Below are positions 57,603 through 64,000 of a stretch of DNA of 64,000 bases, piece by piece. The notes below the pieces were generated by a model. It did no database searches. It worked only from the letters and a program-made list of their open reading frames with translations, and had not been told where the DNA came from. The stretch comes from an uncultured Clostridia bacterium (GTDB lineage Bacteria; Bacillota; Clostridia; Oscillospirales; Oscillospiraceae), in contig CANDEH010000001.1 of NCBI GenBank assembly GCA_947383645.1, positions 62,001-126,000 of the forward strand, written 5' to 3'. Each line of letters opens with the position of its first letter. Positions within the stretch are counted from its first letter, which is position 1. The position numbers and the translations under genes are program-made.

Positions 57603-58724
57603 TTACAGCGCTGCGATTTCATAGAACAGGTCCGCTGCCTCGGAGATCAGATGGTCGGGGAAGTCAAAGCAGGCGGTGTGCAGGGGGGGTGCGTCGCCGT
57701 CGCCCAGATAGAGCATGGCGCCGGGGATCTGCTTGGTGTAGTGGCCGAAGTCCTCGCTAGCCCGGAACTTCTCCGCCATCTCCACCACGGGGAGGCCGAT
57801 GCGCTCTGCGGCGGTACGGACCTTCTGCGCCGCCTCCGGGTGGTTCCGGGTCTCCGGGAAGCGGTCCTCGTAGCTGAAGGCGCAGGTGAGGCCGTGCCGG
57901 GCCGCCTTGGACTTCGCCAGATCCTCCAGGGCGCCGGTCAGATGGTTCAATTCCTCCTCGAACTCCCCCCGGACAGTGAGCAGCAGCTCCCCGTAGCCGG
58001 CGCTGGTTCCGAACGCGTGCTCCCCCACGTGGACCTCGATGACGGTAATCATGGCCAGGCCCCTGTAGGTGCCGGGGGCGGTGAGAGCGGGCAGGGCGCT
58101 GACGATCTCACTGACGGCGTAAGCCGGGTTGATGCCGTTCTCCGGGTAGCAGGCATGGGATTTTTTGCCGGTGAACGACATAATCATGCCCACCGAGGCA
58201 AACTGGGCCACGCCGTCGGGGACAGCCACCGCTCCGTCGGGGATGCCGGGGAGGTTGTGGAAGGCGTAGATCGACCCGATATCGTTCTCTCGCAGCAGGT
58301 CAAGGCACTCCAGAGCCCCCTGGCCGGTCTCCTCCGCGTGCTGAAAGAGGAGGTAGACGTCCCGGTCCAGCCCCCGCCGCTCCAGCTCCAGAGCGAAGGC
58401 GCAGAGGGAGGCGCAGTGGCCGTCGTGGCCGCACTTGTGCCCCGCCCCGGGGCACTGGGAGGCGTAGGGTACCAGGCCCGGGTCCTCGTCCACAGGCACC
58501 GCGTCCATGTCCGCGCGAAAGGCGATGGCGGGCCGGTTTCCACCGCCCCGGTGCACCGCGTAGAACCACCGGCCCCGGTCTACGATCTCCAGGGAGGTGT
58601 TTCGGCGGAGAAAGTCCATCAGGGTCTCCTTGGTCCAGCTCTCGTGCATGGACAGCTCCGGGTGGGCGTGGAGCTGGCGGCGGAGGGCCACGGCCAGGTC
58701 CAGATCTCTCTGTTCCATATTCAC
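57603..58724 (-). CDS. M20D-type amidohydrolase / peptidase
   Basis: The 373-residue protein is of the M20D (aminoacylase/hippurate hydrolase/AbgB-like) branch. It shows LRRQLHAHPELSMHE, AFRADMDAVPVDED, GHKCGHDGHCASL (metal-binding Cys and His), LLFQHAEETGQGA (catalytic Glu pair) and ASEDFGHYTKQIPGAMLYLG. It removes acyl groups from amino acids or dipeptides. The start is GTG 58724, two bases after the upstream M20 gene, with GGAGGGG in place. The pair lies beside an oligopeptide transporter. Confidence 0.92.
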   Translation of the reverse strand: MNMEQRDLDLAVALRRQLHAHPELSMHESWTKETLMDFLRRNTSLEIVDRGRWFYAVHRGGGNRPAIAFRADMDAVPVDEDPGLVPYASQCPGAGHKCGHDGHCASLCAFALELERRGLDRDVYLLFQHAEETGQGALECLDLLRENDIGSIYAFHNLPGIPDGAVAVPDGVAQFASVGMIMSFTGKKSHACYPENGINPAYAVSEIVSALPALTAPGTYRGLAMITVIEVHVGEHAFGTSAGYGELLLTVRGEFEEELNHLTGALEDLAKSKAARHGLTCAFSYEDRFPETRNHPEAAQKVRTAAERIGLPVVEMAEKFRASEDFGHYTKQIPGAMLYLGDGDAPPLHTACFDFPDHLISEAADLFYEIAAL

Positions 58725-58726
58725 GA

Positions 58727-59953
58727 TTACCCCTCCATTCCCATCATGTAGTACACCGTCAGGGCGTAGGTCTTGATAGCGTTCAGGAAGTCCTCCACCT
58801 TCACGTGCTCCTCCCGGGTGCCCAGGAGGTTGTGGTCCCCGGGGCCGAACACCGGCATGGGGATGCCCGTCCGGGCCACCACATGGGATCCGTCGGTGCC
58901 CCCCTCGCTGCCGGTGAGCTGGAGGTCGGTGCCGGAGGAGAGCTTCAGGGCCTTTCGCGCCGCGTCCACCAGGGGGATGTCCGTGCTGACCTCCACCGGG
59001 GGACGGAAGCCGGGCCAGGGGTGGATCTCCGCCACGAATTCAGGGTCCTGGGCATGAAGGCGGTCGATGATCTTTTGGTAGTCGGCCAGACACCCCTCCT
59101 GGGTCTCGCCGGGGTGCATCCGGCGGGTGACGGTCATCTTCACCCGGTCGGGGACCAGGTTGCTGGCCTCGCCGCCCTGGATCATGGCCACCTGGACCGT
59201 CCGGGGGGCCAGGAGGGGGTGGGTGAAGGCGGGGTCGGTGCTGATCTCCTGGTGGAGCTGCTGGACGGCCTCGATGAACTTCACCGCCTTGTCGATGGCG
59301 CTGATGCCCAGGTGGGGCCGGGCGTTGAAGGCCCCCTTGCCGATGACCACGATGTCCGCCCGGAGGACGCCCTTGGTGGCCATCTCCAGCTCCCGGAGGT
59401 CCGTGGGCTCGCAGTTGATGCCGAAGTCGTCGGGGTGGGTCTTTTTGATGTAGCCCTTCTCAATGAGGTAGAGGATGCCGTCATTGCCGCAGACCAGCTC
59501 GTCGCAGACGCCGGTGAAGAGCACCTGTCCCCGGATGGGGACCTGGAGCTGCTGGAGGATCAGCCCGGCAAAGAAGGAGCTGAAGGTGCCGGTTTTCATA
59601 TCCACTGTGCCCCGGCCGTAGATCTTGCCGTCCTCCATATCGGCGGAAAAGGGCGGGTGGGCCCAGGAGGCGTCCTCCTGGGGGGGAAGCACGTCCAAGT
59701 GGCCGTTGAAGGTACAGGTGGGACCGCCCTCCGTCCCCCGGTACCAGGCCAGCACATTGGGCCGCCCGGGGGTCCGCTCCACCAGCTCCACCTCCGTCAT
59801 ACCCCGGGCCTTCAGGCCCTCGATCAGCTTCGCGGCCACCTCCTGCTCCTGGCCGGTAAAGCTGCGGCACCGCAGCAGCTCCCGGAAAAAGGCGATGAGG
59901 TCGTCCTTACGCTCATCCACCGCGGCGATGATTCTTTTCTCCATGTCTGTCAT
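58727..59953 (-). CDS. M20 family metallopeptidase (ArgE/DapE/CPG2 type)
   Basis: The 408-residue protein has CTFNGHLDVLPP (metal His-x-Asp), GRGTVDMKTGTFSSFFAG, GVCDELVCGNDGILYL and TGSEGGTDGSHVVARTGIPM, with a dimerisation domain in between. It likely hydrolyses N-acyl amino acids or peptides in the cytoplasm. The start MTDMEK at 59953 is chosen because TAGGAGG is seven bases upstream; the preceding ATG is only one base from that site. Confidence 0.93.
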   Translation of the reverse strand: MTDMEKRIIAAVDERKDDLIAFFRELLRCRSFTGQEQEVAAKLIEGLKARGMTEVELVERTPGRPNVLAWYRGTEGGPTCTFNGHLDVLPPQEDASWAHPPFSADMEDGKIYGRGTVDMKTGTFSSFFAGLILQQLQVPIRGQVLFTGVCDELVCGNDGILYLIEKGYIKKTHPDDFGINCEPTDLRELEMATKGVLRADIVVIGKGAFNARPHLGISAIDKAVKFIEAVQQLHQEISTDPAFTHPLLAPRTVQVAMIQGGEASNLVPDRVKMTVTRRMHPGETQEGCLADYQKIIDRLHAQDPEFVAEIHPWPGFRPPVEVSTDIPLVDAARKALKLSSGTDLQLTGSEGGTDGSHVVARTGIPMPVFGPGDHNLLGTREEHVKVEDFLNAIKTYALTVYYMMGMEG

Positions 59954-60093
59954 AGACATTCCTCCTAATATTGATGATAGCACAGCCTAAAAACGCACTG
60001 CGGAAGTACCATAGATATACCACAAAAAAGAACCACCGACAAGGCCCAAAGCCCGTCAATGGCCTTTTTTACAAGGGGAACTCCCCCGCCGAA

Positions 60094-60332
60094 TTTGCGG
60101 TCTCAACCGCAAAGAGCCCCCCGGGAGGGTTTGCGGCGCGCAAGCCGCAAAAAAACTAAAATCATTTTTTCCGGAAACCGCGTTTTCGGAAAAAATCCCT
60201 CTCAGCCGCCAAGCGTGCGAGCGTCAGCGAGTGAGACGCAGGCGGCTGCAAACCCCTCGCCGGAAGCGGCATAGCCGCTTCCGGCGACGTAATCCCCCTC
60301 GTTTGAGAGCCCAGCGAAGCGGGTCTCAAACG
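60094..60332 (+). repeat. Modular multi-hairpin repeat, copy C
   Basis: Hairpins at 60094-60113, 60130-60151, 60165-60195, 60203-60248, 60259-60285 and 60300-60332, colinear with copy B. The final hairpin is identical to the one in copy B; the fifth has a different but still perfect stem. It lies between the M20 genes and oppF. Nothing coding is seen in 59954-60335. Confidence 0.8.
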
Positions 60333-60335
60333 AAA

Positions 60336-61313
60336 TTACCTGTTGTTTACCTTAAAGCAGGACACAAAGTGCCCCGGGGAGACCTCCACGAACTCGGGGT
60401 CGGTGTTGGTGCACTTCTCCGTGCAGAAGGGGCAGCGGGCGGCGAAGCGGCAGCCGGGCTTGACGTTGATGGGGCTGGTGACCTCGCCCTTAATGAGCTT
60501 CTGCTCCTTGCCGCGCAGGGAGATGTCCGGCTTGGGGATGGCGGCCAGCAGGGCCTCGGTGTAGGGATGCAGGGGGTTGGCGAAGAGCTCGTCGGCCTCG
60601 CACAGCTCCACGCAGCGGCCCAGGTACATCACCATGATGTTGTTGGAGATGTGCTTCACCACAGACAGATCGTGGGTTACAAACATGTACGCCAGCCCCA
60701 GCTCATCCTGCAAATCCATCAGCAGGTTCAGAATCTGGGCCTGAATGGACACATCCAGCGCGGAAACCGGCTCGTCACAGACAATCATCTTGGGCCCCAG
60801 GGACAGCGCCCGGGCGATGCCGATCCGCTGCCGCCGCCCGCCGTCCAGCTCATGGGGATAGGCGTTGGCGTACCGGCGGGCCAGACCCACCTGATCCATC
60901 AGCTGGGCCGCCCGGTTGTAGGTCTCCGCCCGGCTCTTGTAGACGTGGTGGATGAACATGTACTCGGCAATGATGTCCACCACGGACATACGGGCGTCCA
61001 AGCAGGCGTAGGGGTCCTGGAAGATGATCTGCATATCCCTGCGCTTGTGGCGCATCTGACGGACGGAGTACTTGGTGATGTCCTCCCCCTCAAAGTAGAT
61101 CTTCCCGTCGGTGGGCTCAATGAGCTTTAGGATGGTGCGGCCCAAGGTGGACTTGCCGCAGCCGGACTCGCCCACCACACCTAAGGTCTCGGCGGGGTAG
61201 ATCTCCAGGTTCACCCCGTCCACCGCGTGGAGCAGGGCCCCGCCCTTGAGCTTGAAGAGCTTCTTCAAATCCACGGTTTTGACCAGCGGCTGGGCGTTGG
61301 TGCGCTCACTCAT
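60336..61313 (-). CDS. oppF: Oligopeptide/dipeptide ABC transporter ATP-binding protein (OppF/DppF type)
   Basis: The 325-residue ATPase has Walker [21 protein letters not shown], a signature motif [17 protein letters not shown] (LDGGR in place of LSGGQ), Walker [18 protein letters not shown] and the C-terminal oligo_HPY domain with a Cys cluster ([14 protein letters not shown]) typical of peptide/nickel importers. It energises import together with the OppD-type subunit, whose gene overlaps its start by 8 bp. Confidence 0.94.
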   Translation of the reverse strand: MSERTNAQPLVKTVDLKKLFKLKGGALLHAVDGVNLEIYPAETLGVVGESGCGKSTLGRTILKLIEPTDGKIYFEGEDITKYSVRQMRHKRRDMQIIFQDPYACLDARMSVVDIIAEYMFIHHVYKSRAETYNRAAQLMDQVGLARRYANAYPHELDGGRRQRIGIARALSLGPKMIVCDEPVSALDVSIQAQILNLLMDLQDELGLAYMFVTHDLSVVKHISNNIMVMYLGRCVELCEADELFANPLHPYTEALLAAIPKPDISLRGKEQKLIKGEVTSPINVKPGCRFAARCPFCTEKCTNTDPEFVEVSPGHFVSCFKVNNR

Positions 61314-62313
61314 GGGCGGCGCCTCCTTCCTTTTTCTCTGCGAACAGGTGACAGCGCAGGCTGTGGGTGCCGTCGGTTACCGTCTCCGGCCGACGCTGTT
61401 TACAGATCTCCATGCAGTGCTCGCAGCGGGGGGAGAACACGCAGCCCTTGGGCAGGTTGGTGGGGTCGGGGACCAGGCCGGGGATGGGCTTTAAGCGGCT
61501 GGCCCGGGAATCCAGGTTGGGGATGGAGTTGAACAGCCCCACGGTGTAGGGGTGGTGGCGATCCCCGGTGAAGATGTCCTCCACCGTGCCCGCCTCCACG
61601 ATCTCCCCGGCGTACATCACCGCCACGTCGTCGCAGGTCTGGGCCACGATGCCCAGGTCGTGGGTAATCATCAGCATGGCCATGCCCAGACGGTCCCGCA
61701 GCTCCCGCATCATGGCCAGCACCTGGGCCTGGATGGTCACGTCCAGGGCGGTGGTGGGCTCGTCGGCGATCAGCAGCTCCGGCTCGCAGCAGAGGGCCAT
61801 GGCGATGATGACGCGCTGCTTCATGCCGCCGGAGAACTGGTGGGGATAGTCGATCTTGCGCTTGGGGAGGATGCCCACCATGCTGAGGGTGTCCTCCACC
61901 TTTTTGTCAATCTCCTCCTTGGAGAGGTCACTGTTGTGCAGACTGATGGCCTCGGCGATCTGGTCGCCCACGGTGAGTACCGGGTTGAGGCTGGTCATGG
62001 GGTCCTGGAACACCATGGAGATCCGGTTGCCCCGGATGGCGTGCATGAAGTGCTCGTCAAACTCCATCAGGTTCTGCCCGTCAAAATGGATCTCCCCCTC
62101 CAGCACCTTGCCGGTGACAGCCGGCAGGAGGCGGAGGATGGAGAGGGCGGTGGTGGTCTTGCCGGCGCCGGTCTCGCCCACGAGCCCCAGCGTCTTGCCC
62201 CTGCCGATCTTCAGATCAATGTTGTTGACCGCCTCCACAACCTCCATATCGGTTTTGTAGACGACCTTTAGGTTCTTAATATCAAGGATCAGATCCGTTC
62301 TTTCTTCAGCCAT
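61306..62313 (-). CDS. oppD: Oligopeptide/dipeptide ABC transporter ATP-binding protein (OppD/DppD type)
   Basis: The 335-residue ATPase has Walker [21 protein letters not shown], signature [17 protein letters not shown], Walker [17 protein letters not shown] and the C-terminal [14 protein letters not shown] cysteine motif. It pairs with OppF. A GGAGGGATCG site precedes the ATG. Confidence 0.95.
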   Translation of the reverse strand: MAEERTDLILDIKNLKVVYKTDMEVVEAVNNIDLKIGRGKTLGLVGETGAGKTTTALSILRLLPAVTGKVLEGEIHFDGQNLMEFDEHFMHAIRGNRISMVFQDPMTSLNPVLTVGDQIAEAISLHNSDLSKEEIDKKVEDTLSMVGILPKRKIDYPHQFSGGMKQRVIIAMALCCEPELLIADEPTTALDVTIQAQVLAMMRELRDRLGMAMLMITHDLGIVAQTCDDVAVMYAGEIVEAGTVEDIFTGDRHHPYTVGLFNSIPNLDSRASRLKPIPGLVPDPTNLPKGCVFSPRCEHCMEICKQRRPETVTDGTHSLRCHLFAEKKEGGAAHE

Positions 62314-62415
62314 TCGATCCCTCCTTACTGCGGAGCACCCGAGGTGGCTCCGCGATCCTTCTCCCGATTATGGGCTAAAATGAGAGCGATGGGTGGAGGC
62401 CCCACAGGGGAGCCG

Positions 62416-63318
62416 TCAGGACTTCAGATGGGGGTCCAGGGCGTCCCGGAGGCCGTCGCCCACCAGGTTCACCGAGCAGGCGCACAGAACAATGGCCGCG
62501 GCGGGGAAGATCAGCAGGTGGGGGGCGGGGCGCATGAACTCACGGGCCTCGGAGAGCATCATGCCCCACTCCGGCTGGGGCGGCGGCATACCTAAGTTCA
62601 GGAAGCTGAGGGTGGACTCGTAGATGATGATCTTGGCCACGTTCAGCGTCACGTTGACGATGATGACGCCGATGGCGTTGGGGATGATGTGCTTGAGGAT
62701 GATCCGCGCGTTCCCCGAGCCGCCGGCCCGGGCCGCCTCCACATAGTCCTGCTCCGAGAGGGTCAGCACCTGCGAACGGACCAGACGGACGTAGTTGGAG
62801 AAGTAGGCCAAGGTCAGCGCGATGATCAGGTTCACCGCGTTGGCCCCCAGGGCCACCACCACGGCCATGGTGAAGAGGATGTCCGGCACGGACATGAAGA
62901 TGTCCAGCGAGCGCATGATGAGGCTGTCCACCCAGCCGCCGAAATACCCGGCGATAGCCCCCAGGGCGCTGCCGAAGAGGCAGGAGGTGACGGTGGCGAT
63001 CAGTGCGATGGTCAGGGAGGTGCGCCCGCCGTAGATGATCCGGGCGAAGATGTCGTGGCCGTAACCGTCCATGCCGAAGATGTGCTCCTTGGAGGGCTTG
63101 GCTAAGACGTTGGCGAAGTCTGACTCGATGGCGGCGTCATAGCTGATGAAGAGGGGGGCAAACAGCAGCACCCCTACAATGATCAATAGGAGGATCAGAC
63201 CGATCAGCGCGCCCTTGCTCTTGCGGAAGCGCCGCCAGATCTCCTTGGCCTGGCTGGCACGCTTGAAGGAAAACTCGCTGTTGTCGACCGCAGCGGCCGT
63301 GTTCGTTGTATTCTCCAT
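62416..63318 (-). CDS. oppC: Oligopeptide/dipeptide ABC transporter permease (OppC/DppC type)
   Basis: The 300-residue permease has a charged N-terminal tail and an N-terminal membrane helix (about 38-60). The binding-protein-dependent transport domain follows, with GMDGYGHDIFARIIYGGRTS and the EAA loop YVEAARAGGSGNARIILKHI. The start at 63318 lies four bases from the oppB stop. A gap of about 100 bp without features separates it from oppD. Confidence 0.94.
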   Translation of the reverse strand: MENTTNTAAAVDNSEFSFKRASQAKEIWRRFRKSKGALIGLILLLIIVGVLLFAPLFISYDAAIESDFANVLAKPSKEHIFGMDGYGHDIFARIIYGGRTSLTIALIATVTSCLFGSALGAIAGYFGGWVDSLIMRSLDIFMSVPDILFTMAVVVALGANAVNLIIALTLAYFSNYVRLVRSQVLTLSEQDYVEAARAGGSGNARIILKHIIPNAIGVIIVNVTLNVAKIIIYESTLSFLNLGMPPPQPEWGMMLSEAREFMRPAPHLLIFPAAAIVLCACSVNLVGDGLRDALDPHLKS

Positions 63319-63322
63319 ATTC

Positions 63323-64000
63323 TCACCCCTTTGCGTTGGAATACTTGGCCTTGATCCGCGGATCAATGAAGGCGTAGATGATGTCCACCAGCAGCATGAC
63401 CACCGTAAAGCAGATGGAGATGAGGATGACGCCGGCGATGATGATGGGCTCATCCTTGAAGTTGATGCGGTCAATGATGAGGCTGCCGATGCCGGGCAGG
63501 GTGAACATCTTCTCGATCACCACGCTGCCGCAGATGAGAAGCCCCAGGCTCATGCCGATCTGGGTGACAACGGGCATCAGGGCGTTGCGCAGCGCGTGCT
63601 TCCAGATCACCGTGCGCTCCGGCGCGCCCTTGGCCCGGGCGGTGCGCACATAGTCCTGCCGGATGGCCTCCAGCATGGAGGACTTGGTAAAGCGCATATT
63701 CTGCGCCGCCGGCGGGATGGCGATGGCTAAAATCGGCATGATGTAGTGCCTCCAGGTGTCCAGCCCATAGGACGGCAGGATTTTCAGCTGTTGGGCAAAG
63801 ACCAGCAGCAGCACCATGCCCAAGACGAAGCTGGGGATGGCGGCAATAAAGAACGAGAGCACCGAGGGGATGGTGTCCAGCAGGGAGTACTGCTTCACCG
63901 CCGCTAAAATCCCCAGCGGGACGCCGATCAGCGCCGCCAGGGCCACGCCGGAGAGAGAGAGCTTGATAGTCACCATAAACCGGGGCCACACCTCGTTAAA
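63323..64000 (-). CDS. oppB: Oligopeptide/dipeptide ABC transporter permease (OppB/DppB type), N-terminus beyond the window
   Basis: 226 codons are visible up to the window edge. The permease EAA motif YVRTARAKGAPERTVIWKHA and the C-terminal IGSLIIDRINFKDEPIIIAG then VDIIYAFIDPRIK are typical of OppB/DppB. It forms the channel with OppC. The substrate-binding protein gene is presumably further upstream, outside the window. Confidence 0.94.
   Translation of the reverse strand, partial: FNEVWPRFMVTIKLSLSGVALAALIGVPLGILAAVKQYSLLDTIPSVLSFFIAAIPSFVLGMVLLLVFAQQLKILPSYGLDTWRHYIMPILAIAIPPAAQNMRFTKSSMLEAIRQDYVRTARAKGAPERTVIWKHALRNALMPVVTQIGMSLGLLICGSVVIEKMFTLPGIGSLIIDRINFKDEPIIIAGVILISICFTVVMLLVDIIYAFIDPRIKAKYSNAKG

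Overview
The window is a high-GC segment with Gram-positive style signals: strong AGGAGG ribosome sites, promoters with 17-bp spacers, and Firmicutes families such as DegV, flotillin, ThiT and an ECF-style thiamine system. Together with the anaerobic, early-cobalt-insertion B12 route, rubrerythrin and ferritin-like proteins, this points to a strictly anaerobic, high-GC Clostridia gut bacterium of the Oscillospiraceae type. That placement is inference; no rRNA or marker phylogeny was available.

Layout. Positions 1-8.4 kb hold a secreted coiled-coil protein divergent from a TetR regulator, a flotillin gene behind what looks like a yybP-ykoY (Mn2+) riboswitch, degV, an extreme Asn/Gln-rich microprotein, rubrerythrin and a flavodoxin-fold reductase. 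Positions 8.4-35.9 kb are read entirely on the minus strand. They form a roughly 27-kb tetrapyrrole/cobalamin cluster that starts at a promoter, a cobalamin riboswitch and a terminator just before cbiD. It encodes the path from glutamyl-tRNA (hemA, hemL, hemB, hemC, fused cobA-hemD, a siroheme-synthase-like dehydrogenase) through cobalt insertion (cbiK) and corrin-ring synthesis (cbiL, H, F, G, D, J, ET, C, A, P) to lower-ligand assembly (cobD, cbiB, cobU, cobT, cobS, cobC). No corrinoid adenosyltransferase or cobalt transporter is present in the window.

Positions 36.5-47.6 kb form the aromatic amino acid operon on the plus strand, controlled by a Phe/Tyr-rich leader peptide and attenuator. 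Its genes are aroF, tyrA, aroB, an unexpected amidohydrolase, aroA, aroC, a DUF3786 protein, pheA, a fused aroE-aroK and aroQ. Positions 47.7-54.7 kb are a mixed region: a frameshifted small gene, a ferritin-like protein, an HD hydrolase, trmO, a scar of decayed mobile DNA (IS110 remnant and cargo fragments), thiT under a TPP riboswitch, thiN and a low-GC SUKH protein. Positions 54.9-64 kb hold a MerR-RDD fusion regulator, tRNA-Gln and tRNA-Leu, two M20 peptidases, and an oligopeptide ABC transporter running off the end.

The most unusual content is between genes. I see several dispersed repeat families. (1) Elements of about 100-210 bp bounded by inverted arrays of a TTAGGAA-type heptamer, with subterminal hairpins; their ends supply the stop codons of at least six genes. 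(2) Imperfect palindromes of about 160 bp ending in AGAAGCTGTACCAATAGC. (3) A modular string of about six hairpins (three copies) whose stems differ by compensatory changes. (4) A roughly 400-bp element present twice. (5) A tandem unit upstream of the DUF3786 gene. These, the riboswitch-flotillin arrangement and two small genes missed by length cut-offs are the main leads.
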